Counted from the stretch's first letter, positions 25,711 to 34,582 are shown. The stretch: 64,000 nt of DNA from Inquilinus sp052078665 (GCF_052078665.1 NZ_JBQJIK010000013.1:1-64000), one strand, 5' to 3'. Numbers and translations: made by a program. The notes: generated by a model from the letters alone, not told the origin.

Positions 25711-26889
25711 TCAGTTCACGGAATTGTCGAGGGCGCGGGCGAGATCGGCCCACAGATCCTCGGTGTCCTCGAGCCCGACGGCGAGCCGGACGATGCGCTG
25801 GGTGACCCCGAAGGCGGACATCGAGTTCGGGCCCTGGGCCTGGCGCAGCGAGGCGCGGGCCGGGATCACCAGGCTCTCATGCCCGCCCCAGCTGACGCCG
25901 AGCTTGAACAGCTTCAGCGCGTCGACCAGGCGTGGCACGTCGACCTGCTCCTCGACCTCGAAGGAGAACAGGCCGCTGTGGCCGGTCAGCGTGGCGCCGC
26001 CGGGATGGTTGGAGAAGGCCGGGTGCAGCACCCGGGTGACCAGCGGATGGTCGGCCAGGCGGCGGGCGATGGTCAGGCCGCTCTCCTGGTGCTGGCGCAT
26101 CCGCAGCGGCAGGGTGCGCATGCCGCGGATCAGCAGCCAGGCCTCGAAGGGCGACAGCTTGCCGCCGAGATAGGGGTAGGTCAGGTCGTTGACCCGGGCG
26201 AGGCGCTCGGCCGACCCGGCGATCACCCCGGCCACCGTGTCGCTGTGGCCCGACAGGTATTTCGAGGCCGAGTGCACCACCAGGTCGACGCCGTGCCTGA
26301 TCGGCTGCTGGAACAGCGGCGTGGCCCAGGAATTGTCGATGATCGTGGCCACGCCCTGCGCCTTGGCCAGGGCCGCCAGCCGCCCGATCTCCTGCAGCTC
26401 GAACATCATCGAGGTCGGGTTCTCGAGATACAGCAGCCTGGCCCAGGGCAGCGCCGCCTCGACCGCGGCCGGGTCGCTGGCGTCGACATACTCGACGGTG
26501 ATGCCGAGCCGCGGCAGCAGCTTCTCGAACAGGCGGTAGGCGTCGCCATAGACATGGCGGGTGCACAGGATGCGGTCGCCGGACCCGGCGATGCTGAGCA
26601 CCGCGGCGCTGATCGCCGCCATGCCGCTGGCGGTGCCGCGGGCCGCCTCGGCCCCCTCCAGCGCCGCCACCTTGCGCTCAAACTCCTGCACCGTCGGGTT
26701 GTCGCCGCGGGAATAGACCGGGCGCTTCACCTGGCCGGAGAAGGCCGCCTCCATCTCCGCATAGCTGGCGAAGGTGAACAGCGAGGTCTGGTAGATCGGC
26801 GGCACCACCGCGCCGGCGGGGAAGGCGTCGTCATGTGCCAGCGTGGTGGCGGCTGCATAGGCGTCGGGGGCTGGGAAATCGTCGGTCAT
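25711..26889 (-). CDS. Cys/Met metabolism PLP-dependent enzyme (cystathionine gamma-synthase/lyase-like)
   Basis: A 392-residue enzyme of the trans-sulfuration family. The PLP Lys is Lys210 in HSASKYLSGHSD; the Tyr/Arg pair contributed to the partner active site is in YSRGDNPT; DNSWATPLFQQP is the cofactor-ring Asp segment. Cystathionine gamma-synthase, gamma-lyase, methionine gamma-lyase and beta-lyase activities cannot be separated by sequence alone. It overlaps the GntR gene (ATGA) and precedes the binding protein, so it is part of a catabolic or uptake unit and not a methionine-biosynthesis operon. Confidence 0.9.
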   Translation of the reverse strand: MTDDFPAPDAYAAATTLAHDDAFPAGAVVPPIYQTSLFTFASYAEMEAAFSGQVKRPVYSRGDNPTVQEFERKVAALEGAEAARGTASGMAAISAAVLSIAGSGDRILCTRHVYGDAYRLFEKLLPRLGITVEYVDASDPAAVEAALPWARLLYLENPTSMMFELQEIGRLAALAKAQGVATIIDNSWATPLFQQPIRHGVDLVVHSASKYLSGHSDTVAGVIAGSAERLARVNDLTYPYLGGKLSPFEAWLLIRGMRTLPLRMRQHQESGLTIARRLADHPLVTRVLHPAFSNHPGGATLTGHSGLFSFEVEEQVDVPRLVDALKLFKLGVSWGGHESLVIPARASLRQAQGPNSMSAFGVTQRIVRLAVGLEDTEDLWADLARALDNSVN

Positions 26890-27614
26890 CGGGTCCGTCT
26901 GCGGTCGGCGTCTCGGATGTCCTCATCGACCATGTCGATGATGGTCAGCGCGGCGTTACGCGCGCCGTCCGGGTCGCGCCGGACGATCGCGTCGTACATC
27001 ACGCGGTGATAGGGGAAGGTGCGCCCGGCGAAATCCGGCATGTCCAGCGGGTTCTCCCAGAAGCGGTGGAAGGCGTCCCGCATGGTCGCCAGGATCTGCC
27101 CGAAGATCGGGTTCTCGGTGGCGCGGAAGATCGACTGGTGGAACTCCCAGTCCTGCTCCGGCGCGTCGCCGTACTTGGTGTGATGCGCTTCCATGATGTC
27201 GAGGCGGCGGCCGATCTCGGCGATCTGCTCAGGCGTCGCCCGGCGGGCGCAGATCGCCGCGGCCTCGCCCTCCAGCGCCCGGCGCACCTCCAGCGTGTGC
27301 AGCAGCGTGGCGACGTCGGAGGTGCGGTCGATGGTCAGCGGCCGATGGATGCTGGCGGTCGACACCGGCACCTTCAGATAGGTGCCGCTGCCCTTGCGCA
27401 TCTCGACGATGCCCAGGCCCTCCCAGCGCTTCAGCGCCTCGCGCACGGTGGAGCGGCTGACCTGCAGCTGCTCGGCCAGGTCGCGCTCGGGCGGCAGCCG
27501 CTCGCCGGGCTTGATGCCGGTGCGCTCGACATGCTCCGCGATCGCCGCCAACGCCGCCTCGTCACGCGTCGGCGTGCGGATCGGCGACAGGGAGGAGCGA
27601 AGGCGGGTGGACAT
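26886..27614 (-). CDS. FadR-subfamily GntR transcriptional regulator
   Basis: A 242-residue regulator: N-terminal winged helix (GERLPPERDLAEQLQVSRSTVREALKRWEGLGIVEMRKGSGTY) and C-terminal all-helical FCD domain with metal/ligand residues in WEFHQSIFRATENP and HRVMYDAIVRRD. It heads the minus-strand unit and overlaps the PLP enzyme gene (ATGA), so it probably autoregulates. The ATG at 27614 gives the usual N-terminal length; an in-frame ATG at 27686 would run through the operator-like palindrome. Confidence 0.9.
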   Translation of the reverse strand: MSTRLRSSLSPIRTPTRDEAALAAIAEHVERTGIKPGERLPPERDLAEQLQVSRSTVREALKRWEGLGIVEMRKGSGTYLKVPVSTASIHRPLTIDRTSDVATLLHTLEVRRALEGEAAAICARRATPEQIAEIGRRLDIMEAHHTKYGDAPEQDWEFHQSIFRATENPIFGQILATMRDAFHRFWENPLDMPDFAGRTFPYHRVMYDAIVRRDPDGARNAALTIIDMVDEDIRDADRRRTR

Positions 27615-27638
27615 CGAGGGGCGGCAAGCCGTCAAAAT

Positions 27639-27657
27639 TGGTCTGACATCCCGACCA
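27639..27657. promoter_or_regulatory. Candidate FadR-type operator
   Basis: Inverted arms TGGTC and GACCA separated by 9 nt, 25 nt upstream of the GntR start. TGGT...ACCA half-sites are typical of FadR-subfamily operators, though the usual spacing is shorter. It lies between the GntR gene and the divergent transglycosylase. Confidence 0.3.
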
Positions 27658-27749
27658 CTTTGAGCGAATGCATTGAATGCCGTCAATATCGGTTTGTCGC
27701 TGCGGCGCGGGCGGCTACAAATCGCAACATCGTTGCGAGGTGGTCCGAG

Positions 27750-28586
27750 ATGGGCGTGAGGTCATGGGGCTGGGTCGGGGTCGTCTGGGCCCTGCTGTCC
27801 TGCGACGGCGCCGTGGCCGCGCAGGACGAGACGGTCGAGCAGGCGGTGTGCCGGCTGATCGAGCAGTCCGCCGCGGCCGAGAACCTGCCGCTGGAGTTCT
27901 TCACCCGGTTGATCTGGAAGGAGAGCCGGTTCCGGCCGCGCGCGGTCAGCCCGAAGGGGGCCCAGGGCGTGGCCCAGTTCATGCCCGGAACGGCCAAGCT
28001 GCGCGACCTGGCGGACCCGTTCGATCCGGAGACGGCGCTGCCGGCCTCCGCCGCCTTCCTGGCCGAGCTGCGCGACCAGTTCGGCAATCTCGGCCTCGCC
28101 GCCGCCGGCTACAATGCCGGGCCGAACCGGGTCGTGAGCTGGGTCGGCGGCCGCGGCTTCCTGCCTTTGGAGACCGAGGACTACGTGCTGTTCGTCACCA
28201 AGCGCCCGGCCGATGACTGGGTGCCAAAAGCGGATGGCAGCGTCCCCAGCTTCGACGGCAGCGCGAAGCCCTGCCTGGAGATCCTGGCGTCCCTGAGGAC
28301 CGAAGCGGACCGGGACGAGCTGGTCTCGCCGACCGCGCCCTGGCACGTGCAGATCGCCGGCAACTTCTCCAAGGGTCGGGCGCTGGCCTCGTACAACCGC
28401 GTCCGCCGGCGCTTCCCGCAGCTGATGGCGGAGATCCAGCCGATGATCGTCGGCACCCGCATGCTCAGCATGGGCACGCGGCGCTTCTACCGGGTCAGCG
28501 TGCCGGCGCAGAGCCGGGCCGAGGGCAACCAATTCTGCACCCGCCTGCGCCGGGCCGGCGGCGCCTGCATCGTGCTTCGCAATTGA
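27750..28586 (+). CDS. Lytic transglycosylase with C-terminal SPOR-like region
   Basis: A 278-residue exported protein (signal peptide MGVRSWGWVGVVWALLSCDG). Residues about 35-150 are an SLT domain: catalytic Glu in WKESRFRPRAVSPKGAQGVAQFMPGTA, then AAAGYNAGPNRV. It cuts peptidoglycan between MurNAc and GlcNAc. The C-terminal 85 residues (WHVQIAGNFSKGRALASYNR...) resemble a SPOR peptidoglycan-binding fold and include two Cys. The start ATG 27750 is the one that gives a signal peptide. Divergent from the GntR gene. Confidence 0.87.
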   Translation: MGVRSWGWVGVVWALLSCDGAVAAQDETVEQAVCRLIEQSAAAENLPLEFFTRLIWKESRFRPRAVSPKGAQGVAQFMPGTAKLRDLADPFDPETALPASAAFLAELRDQFGNLGLAAAGYNAGPNRVVSWVGGRGFLPLETEDYVLFVTKRPADDWVPKADGSVPSFDGSAKPCLEILASLRTEADRDELVSPTAPWHVQIAGNFSKGRALASYNRVRRRFPQLMAEIQPMIVGTRMLSMGTRRFYRVSVPAQSRAEGNQFCTRLRRAGGACIVLRN

Positions 28587-28648
28587 TCGTGCTTGACGAA
28601 CGCCGCTTCGCACCGATCCTCAATCGATCGGCTTCCAGGGAGAAACCC

Positions 28649-29287
28649 ATGCGTATCCATCGCTGCCTGTTCGTGATCGGCCTGGCCGCGTCGGTCGCGT
28701 CGTGCCAGTTTGACAGCGCGCCGAACACCATCGGCGGGGCGGCCGCCGGCGGCCTGGCCGGGGCCGGCATCGGCGCCCTGGTCAGCGGCGGCAACCGGGG
28801 CACGGGTGCCCTGATCGGTGCCGGCGTCGGCGCGCTCGCGGGCGGCGCCATCGGCAACTACATGGACCGGCAGCAGGCCGATCTGCGGCGCAACCTGGCC
28901 GGCACCGGGATCGATGTCACCCGCCGCGGCGACAACCTGATCGTGGACATCCCGGGCGACGTCACCTTCGCCACCGATTCCGCGACCATCAAGCCGGCAT
29001 TCTACGGCCCGCTCGACAGCGTCGCGGCGACGCTGAACCAGTACACCAACACCTATATCGACGTGGTTGGCCACACCGACAACACCGGCTCGGCCGACTA
29101 CAACCAGCGGCTGTCGGAGGCGCGGGCGCGCTCGGTCGCCGACTACATCAACTCGCGCGGGGTCTATCCGCCGCGGATCAACATCGGCGGCGTCGGCGAG
29201 GCCCAGCCGATCGCCACCAACGCCACCGCGTCGGGGCGGCAGGAGAACCGGCGGGTGGCCCTGACGATCCGGCCCAACGGCCAGTAA
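28649..29287 (+). CDS. OmpA-family outer-membrane lipoprotein with glycine zipper
   Basis: A 212-residue lipoprotein: signal with lipobox VASC (lipidated Cys about residue 20), then a glycine-zipper segment (GGAAAGGLAGAGIGALVSGG and a second Gly-rich stretch), then a C-terminal OmpA peptidoglycan-binding domain (VVGHTDNTGSADYNQRLSEARARSV). It likely tethers the outer membrane to peptidoglycan. The ATG at 28649 follows CAGGGAGA; 62 nt downstream of the transglycosylase, so a joint cell-wall role is plausible. Confidence 0.9.
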   Translation: MRIHRCLFVIGLAASVASCQFDSAPNTIGGAAAGGLAGAGIGALVSGGNRGTGALIGAGVGALAGGAIGNYMDRQQADLRRNLAGTGIDVTRRGDNLIVDIPGDVTFATDSATIKPAFYGPLDSVAATLNQYTNTYIDVVGHTDNTGSADYNQRLSEARARSVADYINSRGVYPPRINIGGVGEAQPIATNATASGRQENRRVALTIRPNGQ

Positions 29288-29402
29288 CCCGGACAGGGTT
29301 TCTTCGACCAAAGGCGAAGGCGGTGCGCGACGGGTTCCCAAGCCGAACGGCGGCGCGCTAGGCTGTTTGCCGGACATAAGATCCGCAACGGGAGGAACGG
29401 CC

Positions 29403-30371
29403 ATGCAGTTGAGTCGCGACGACCTTTTGCGTGCCTATCGCCAGATGCGCCTGATCCGGGAGTTCGAGGACCGGGTCCATCTCGAATTCGCCACCGGCGA
29501 CATTCCGGGGTTCGTCCATCTCTATGCCGGTGAGGAGGCCAGCGCCGTCGGCGTCTGCCTGCACCTGACCGACCGCGATTCGATCGCCAGCACCCATCGC
29601 GGCCACGGCCACTGCATCGCCAAGGACTGCGATCCCGCGGCGATGATGAAGGAGATCTACGGCCGCAAGGATGGGCTGTGCGGCGGCAAGGGCGGGTCGA
29701 TGCACATCGCCGACCTGTCCAAGGGCATGATGGGCGCCAACGGCATCGTCGGCGGCGGCCCGCCCTTGATCTGCGGCGCCGCGCTGGCGGCCAAGACGCT
29801 GGGCACCGGCGGCGTCGCCGTGTCCTTCACCGGCGACGGCGGCTCGAACCAGGGCACCACCTGCGAGGCGCTGAACCTGGCGACGGTGTGGAAGCTGCCG
29901 GCGGTGTTCGTTTTCGAGAACAACGGCTATGCCGAGGCGACCTCCAGCAAGTATTCGGTCAGCTGCAAGGACATCGTCGAGCGCGCCCAGGCCTTCGGCA
30001 TGCCCGGAATCATGGTCGACGGCCACGACTTCTTCGCGGTGTGGGAGGCCGCGCGCGAGGCGATCGAACGGGCCAGGTCAGGCAACGGCCCGACCCTGAT
30101 CGAGGTCAAGCTGAACCGCTATTACGGCCATTTCGAGGGCGACGCCCAGACCTACCGCGCCCCCGGCGAGGTCGACGCCATCCGGGCCCAGCGCGACAGC
30201 CTGGACATGTTCCGCAACCGGGTCACCGAGGCCGGCCTCTTGGAGGGCGCGCAGCTCGACGCCATCGACGCCGAGATCAAGCAGCAGATCGATCGTGCCG
30301 TCGCCGACGCCAAGGCCGCGTCGGTGCCGGGGCCGGCCGATCTGCTGACCGACGTCTACGTCTCGTACTGA
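29403..30371 (+). CDS. acoA: Acetoin dehydrogenase E1 alpha subunit
   Basis: A 322-residue thiamine-diphosphate E1 alpha subunit. The TPP motif is GDGGSNQGTTCEALNLATVWKLP in outline, ending FENNGYAEAT; HRGHGHCIAK and GGKGGSMHI are conserved family segments. The short form without a lipoyl domain, next to acoB and an alpha/beta-hydrolase-type E2, identifies acetoin dehydrogenase, which cleaves acetoin to acetyl-CoA and acetaldehyde. The ATG at 29403 has a strong GGGAGGAA site. Confidence 0.87.
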   Translation: MQLSRDDLLRAYRQMRLIREFEDRVHLEFATGDIPGFVHLYAGEEASAVGVCLHLTDRDSIASTHRGHGHCIAKDCDPAAMMKEIYGRKDGLCGGKGGSMHIADLSKGMMGANGIVGGGPPLICGAALAAKTLGTGGVAVSFTGDGGSNQGTTCEALNLATVWKLPAVFVFENNGYAEATSSKYSVSCKDIVERAQAFGMPGIMVDGHDFFAVWEAAREAIERARSGNGPTLIEVKLNRYYGHFEGDAQTYRAPGEVDAIRAQRDSLDMFRNRVTEAGLLEGAQLDAIDAEIKQQIDRAVADAKAASVPGPADLLTDVYVSY

Positions 30372-30381
30372 GGAGGCAGGC

Positions 30382-31413
30382 ATGAGCAGGAAGAGCTTCC
30401 GCCAGGCGGTCAACGAGGCGCTGGCGCAGGAGATGCGGCGCGATCCGCGTGTGATCCTGATGGGCGAGGACATTTCCGGCGGCTCCGGCGCGCCGGGCGA
30501 GCAGGACGCCTGGGGCGGGCCGCTCGGCGTCACCAAGGGCCTGTACAAGGAGTTCGGGCCCAGCCGCGTGCTGGACACGCCGATCACCGAAAGCGCCTTC
30601 ATCGGCGCCGCCGCCGGCGCGGCGGCCAGTGGGCTGCGCCCTGTCGCCGAGCTGATGTTCGTCGACTTCATGGGCGTCTGCTTCGACCAGATCTTCAACC
30701 AGGCCGCCAAGTTCCGCTACATGTTCGGCGGCAAGGCGGTGACGCCGCTGACCATCCGCACCATGTACGGCGCCGGCTTCCGCGCCGCGGCCCAGCACAG
30801 CCAGTGCCTGTACCCGGTGTTCACCCACATCCCTGGCCTGAAATGCGTCATCCCGTCCTCGCCCTATGAGGCGAAGGGCCTGCTGATCCAGGCGATCCGC
30901 GACGACGACCCGGTGATCTTCTTCGAGCACAAGGTGCTGTACGACATGGAGGAGGAGGTGCCGGACGAGCCCTACACCATCCCCTTCGGCGAGGCCAACC
31001 TGGTGCGCGAGGGCGAGGACGTCACCATCGTCGCCATCGGCCGCATGGTGCAGATGGCCAAGGCGGCGGCCGAGGTGCTGGCCAAGGAAGGCGTCGACTG
31101 CACCATCATCGACCCGCGCACGACCTCGCCGCTCGACATGGACACGATCCTGGAGAGCGTCGAGGAAACCGGCCGGCTGGTGGTGGTGGACGAGGCCAGC
31201 CCGCGCTGCAACGTCGCCACCGACATCTCGGCCCAGGTGGCGGACCTGGCCTTCGGCGCGCTGAAGGCGCCGATCAAGATGGTGTCGCCGCCGCATGTGC
31301 CGGTGCCGTTCGCGGCGGCGCTGGAGGATCTGTACATCCCGAACGCCGACAAGGTGGCGGCGGCGGTGCGCACGGTGATGGGCGCGCCGGACCGGTGGGA
31401 GGCCGCCGAATGA
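30382..31413 (+). CDS. acoB: Acetoin dehydrogenase E1 beta subunit
   Basis: A 343-residue transketolase-fold E1 beta (SFRQAVNEALAQEMRRDP, DTPITESAFIGAAAGAAASG, GAQHS-type AAQHSQCLYPVFTHIPGLK, IIDPRTTSPLD). Unlike the pdhB product at 54154 it has no N-terminal lipoyl domain. It forms the alpha2beta2 E1 with AcoA. It starts 10 nt after acoA and overlaps acoC (ATGA at 31410-31413). Confidence 0.9.
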   Translation: MSRKSFRQAVNEALAQEMRRDPRVILMGEDISGGSGAPGEQDAWGGPLGVTKGLYKEFGPSRVLDTPITESAFIGAAAGAAASGLRPVAELMFVDFMGVCFDQIFNQAAKFRYMFGGKAVTPLTIRTMYGAGFRAAAQHSQCLYPVFTHIPGLKCVIPSSPYEAKGLLIQAIRDDDPVIFFEHKVLYDMEEEVPDEPYTIPFGEANLVREGEDVTIVAIGRMVQMAKAAAEVLAKEGVDCTIIDPRTTSPLDMDTILESVEETGRLVVVDEASPRCNVATDISAQVADLAFGALKAPIKMVSPPHVPVPFAAALEDLYIPNADKVAAAVRTVMGAPDRWEAAE

Positions 31414-32528
31414 CCGGGACCATCCACCCGATCACCATGCCGAAATGGGGCCTGGCGATGACCGAGGGCCTGCTCGCCGCCTGGACGGCGGCGGAGGGGG
31501 CGCGGATCGAGCCGGGCACCGAGATCGTCGACATCGAGACCAGCAAGATCACCAACGCGCTGGAATCGACGGTCGCCGGCACGCTGCGCCGGCGGGTGGC
31601 CGAGGAAGGGCAGACCTTGCCGGTCGGCGCCCTGCTCGGCGTCGTGGTCGAGGGCGAGGTCGACGAGGCCGAGCTCGACCGCTTCATCACCGCCTTCCAG
31701 GCCGAGGCGGCGGCCGCGGCCGAAAGCGCCGCCCCGCCGCCCGAGCCCAAGCTGGTGCAGGCCGGCGGCCGGCCGGTCCGGGCGCTGGTGACGGGCGAGG
31801 GCGACGGCACGCCGGTCGTCCTGATCCACGGCTTCGGCGGCGATCTCAACAACTGGCTGTTCACCCAGCCGGCGCTGACCGGCCGCCCGGTCCACGCCAT
31901 CGACCTGCCGGGCCATGGCGGCTCGGGCAAGGATGTCGGGGCCGGCGACCTCGCCGCGCTGTCCGGCGCGGTGCTGGCGTATCTCGACGCCGCCGGCATC
32001 GCCAAGGCGCATCTGGTGGGCCATTCGATGGGCGGGGCGGTGTCGCTGGCCATGGCGCTCGACGCGCCGGACCGGGTGGCCTCGGCGACACTGATCGCCC
32101 CGGCCGGGCTGGGGGCGGAGATCAACAGCAGCTACATCGACGGTTTCATCGGCGCGCAGAAGCGCAAGGATCTGAAGCCGCATCTCGAGGCGCTGTTCGC
32201 CGACCCGGAGCTGGTGACCCGCGACCTGGTCGAGGATGTGCTGAAGTACAAGCGCCTGGACGGGGTCGAGGCGGCGCTGAAGACGATCTCCGGCGCCTTC
32301 TTCCCCGGCGGCCGCCAGGCGGTGTCGCTGCGCGACCGGCTCGGCAGTGCCCGCGTGCCGATCCAGGTGATCTGGGGCACGGCCGACGCCATCGTGCCGG
32401 CCGCCCATGCCGACGGGCTGCCGGCCTCTGTGCCGGTGCACCGTTTCGACGGCAAGGGCCACATGGTCCATATGGAGGCGGCGGCCGAGGTCAACCGGCT
32501 GCTCTCGACGTTCATCGGAAACGGCTAA
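31410..32528 (+). CDS. acoC: Acetoin dehydrogenase E2 (lipoyl domain + alpha/beta hydrolase)
   Basis: A 372-residue protein. The N-terminal lipoyl domain carries Lys46 in DIETSKITN. After an Ala/Pro linker comes an alpha/beta-hydrolase domain (IHGFGGDLNNWLF, nucleophile elbow GHSMGGAVSLA, His in GKGHMVHMEAA) in place of the usual E2 acyltransferase core. This layout is diagnostic of AcoC from acetoin dehydrogenase systems. No dedicated E3 follows; the lpd at 56965 could supply it. A strong terminator ends the unit. Confidence 0.92.
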   Translation: MTGTIHPITMPKWGLAMTEGLLAAWTAAEGARIEPGTEIVDIETSKITNALESTVAGTLRRRVAEEGQTLPVGALLGVVVEGEVDEAELDRFITAFQAEAAAAAESAAPPPEPKLVQAGGRPVRALVTGEGDGTPVVLIHGFGGDLNNWLFTQPALTGRPVHAIDLPGHGGSGKDVGAGDLAALSGAVLAYLDAAGIAKAHLVGHSMGGAVSLAMALDAPDRVASATLIAPAGLGAEINSSYIDGFIGAQKRKDLKPHLEALFADPELVTRDLVEDVLKYKRLDGVEAALKTISGAFFPGGRQAVSLRDRLGSARVPIQVIWGTADAIVPAAHADGLPASVPVHRFDGKGHMVHMEAAAEVNRLLSTFIGNG

Positions 32529-32535
32529 GTCGAGC

Positions 32536-32571
32536 AAAGCGCTGGATTCGCAACAGCGAATCCAGCGCTTT
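32536..32571 (+). terminator. Strong intrinsic terminator after acoABC
   Basis: A perfect 16-bp stem (32536-32551 with 32556-32571) with a 4-nt AACA loop, followed by a pyrimidine-rich, T-containing stretch. It lies 8 nt after the acoC stop and ends the acoABC transcript. Confidence 0.88.
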
Positions 32572-32670
32572 CTCCTACTTTCTTCGCCTGCATGGCAGAT
32601 TTCGCGAGAATTGTAATTTGTATGACATAGAGATGGACTAGTGAATCCCCTTCGAAAGGAGGGCGATGCA

Positions 32671-32934
32671 ATGAGATCCATCCGAAATATCAAGGCGGCC
32701 GGAGCAATTCTCAGGGTTTGGGAGGGGTATTTCGGAACTGGAGGCTTTTTCCGCAAAGACTGGATTTATTTTGGACTTGAGTTTCTTGGTGGGGACGAGC
32801 GGCGGATGGCCCGGCCGACTTCAGCGCCCGATCCGATCAGAAACAACGTCATTCCTCTCCGTGATCGTCCAAAGGCGCCGCCGGCGGACGAGGCGCTGCC
32901 GAGGGCTCTTGCAGCCCGCCGGAGGGCCCGCTAG
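32671..32934 (+). CDS. Small hypothetical protein
   Basis: An 87-residue reading frame starting MRSIRNIKAAGAILRVWEGYF and ending in a Pro/Arg/Ala-rich tail. A near-perfect Shine-Dalgarno (AAGGAGGG) lies 7 nt before the ATG at 32671, which is the main support. The first half is markedly less GC-rich than neighbouring genes. No family is recognised, and the basic C-terminal half could be spurious. Confidence 0.4.
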   Translation: MRSIRNIKAAGAILRVWEGYFGTGGFFRKDWIYFGLEFLGGDERRMARPTSAPDPIRNNVIPLRDRPKAPPADEALPRALAARRRAR

Positions 32935-33063
32935 CCTCCGGATCGCGTGCAAGACGCATCCGGTCCGCGGGAAGGGCAGCGCCCACTTGCCGAAGAGCTG
33001 CCAGCGTCGATCCTTCTTTCTGCCCGTTGATGCGGATGCCGGGCGTGTGAAAGGAGGAGCGTC

Positions 33064-34572
33064 ATGCCCCATCCCTATGCCCAGGATCTGCCCGCATCGC
33101 CCGATCCGGAGCAGCAGAAGAAGCGCGCCAAGGACCTGCTGAAGGCGCTGCGCGCCGGCGCGGCCGAGGTGATCGCCCGGTTCCGCTACAGCCATCCCCG
33201 GCTGGCCCACCGCCCCGATGCCGAGCTGGCCGCCGCGGCGAAGCTGAGCGACGCGCAATGGGTCGTCGCCCGCGAATACGGCTTCGCCAGCTGGCCGAGG
33301 CTGCAGGCGCATCTGGCCGGCGAGGCGCCGGAGATCGCCCGGCCCTTCGAGACCGAGCTGCAATACTACCGCGACCGCGCCGCGGGGATCCGCAGCAACC
33401 ACCGCACCGGCGAGGCCGGGTCGCTGCGCCTGGTGCAGCGCTTCCATCCGCGCTTCGCTGCGGCGTCGGAGGCCGAGATCCGCGCCGCGGCGCTGAGCCA
33501 GGAGGATGCCGAGCTGGTCGTCGCCCGCAGCCACGGCTTCGACGACTGGGCCGGCTTTGCCGGGCGGATCGAGGCGATGCAGGCCGGGCGGGCGGAGGAG
33601 CCGTTCCGCACCGCCTTCGAGGCGATCCGCGGCGACGACCGCGCCGCCCTGGCCGCCGTGCTGGCGGCGCATCCCGGCCTGGTCAACGCCCGCGGCACCA
33701 ACGGCAACCGCCTGCTGATGCTGGCGATCTCGATGAACCGGCTGGTCCTGGCCGGCGACCTGCTCGACGCCGGCGCCGACCCGAACCTCGCCAACGACAA
33801 GGGCTGGGGGCCGCTGCACGACATCGCCTATGGCGGCGGCCGCGGCGACCGCGAGGCGCGGCTGGTCCTGCTCGACCGGCTGGTCGCGGCCGGCGGCCTG
33901 GTCGAAGCCGAGGCCTATGGCGACGGCGGCACGCCCCTGGCGGTGGCGCTGTTCTGGGGCCACGGCACGATGGCCGAGCGGCTGGCGGCGGAGGTGGTGG
34001 CGCCGCTCAACCTGCGCATCGCCGCCGGGCTCGGCCGGATGGACCTGATCGCGCTGTTCTTCGACGCCGGCGGGGCGCTGCGGCCGGAGGCGGGTCATCA
34101 CCGCGGCTTCTACCGCCCGCACAGCGGCTTTCCGGAATGGCACATGACCGGAGAGCCGCAGGAGGTGCTGGACGAGGCGCTGACCTGGGCCGCGCGCAGC
34201 GGCAGGATCGAGGCGATGGCGGCGCTCTTGGCCCGCGGCGCCGATATCGACGGCGCCCCGCACAACGGCGCCGCGCTGCACTGGGCGCTGGCGTCCCATC
34301 GGGCCGAGGCGGTGGACTGGCTGATCGGGCAGGGCGCCGATGTCAGCCGGGGCGTGCCCTGGGGCGACACCGCCAACGTCACCCCGCTGCACATGGCGGC
34401 CGGCTGGGCCAACGACCCGCGCGCCGCCCGGCTGCTGCTGCAGCACGGGGCGGACCCGACCATCCGCGACCGGACCTATGACAGCACCCCGCTCGGCTGG
34501 GCCGAGCATTTCGGCCATCCCGAGGTCGCGGCGGTGCTGCGGGGCGAATCGGAGAGCGAGGCCACCGGCTGA
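33064..34572 (+). CDS. Ankyrin-repeat protein
   Basis: A 502-residue protein. The N-terminal 185 residues hold two copies of a ~50-residue helical unit, each ending in a VVAR-x-x-GF-x-x-W signature (residues about 75 and 155). Residues about 190-500 form ankyrin repeats (NRLLMLAISMNRLVLAGDLLDAGADPN, GGTPLAVALFWGH, NGAALHWALASHRAEAVDWLIGQGAD, TPLHMAAGW...LLLQHGADPT). A soluble protein-interaction scaffold is likely; no enzymatic motif is seen. Strong ribosome site GGAGGAG. Ends just before a long perfect palindrome. Confidence 0.87.
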   Translation: MPHPYAQDLPASPDPEQQKKRAKDLLKALRAGAAEVIARFRYSHPRLAHRPDAELAAAAKLSDAQWVVAREYGFASWPRLQAHLAGEAPEIARPFETELQYYRDRAAGIRSNHRTGEAGSLRLVQRFHPRFAAASEAEIRAAALSQEDAELVVARSHGFDDWAGFAGRIEAMQAGRAEEPFRTAFEAIRGDDRAALAAVLAAHPGLVNARGTNGNRLLMLAISMNRLVLAGDLLDAGADPNLANDKGWGPLHDIAYGGGRGDREARLVLLDRLVAAGGLVEAEAYGDGGTPLAVALFWGHGTMAERLAAEVVAPLNLRIAAGLGRMDLIALFFDAGGALRPEAGHHRGFYRPHSGFPEWHMTGEPQEVLDEALTWAARSGRIEAMAALLARGADIDGAPHNGAALHWALASHRAEAVDWLIGQGADVSRGVPWGDTANVTPLHMAAGWANDPRAARLLLQHGADPTIRDRTYDSTPLGWAEHFGHPEVAAVLRGESESEATG

Positions 34573-34582
34573 TCAGGCGCAA

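Noticed and set aside
29288..29402. Possible sigma-54 promoter before acoA, as known for other aco operons
   Set aside because: No GG-N10-GC element with acceptable -24/-12 sequence is present in the 115-nt gap.
29403..31413. Second pyruvate dehydrogenase E1 instead of acetoin dehydrogenase
   Set aside because: The E2 gene is the alpha/beta-hydrolase AcoC type, and the beta subunit lacks the lipoyl domain found in the pdhB of this genome.
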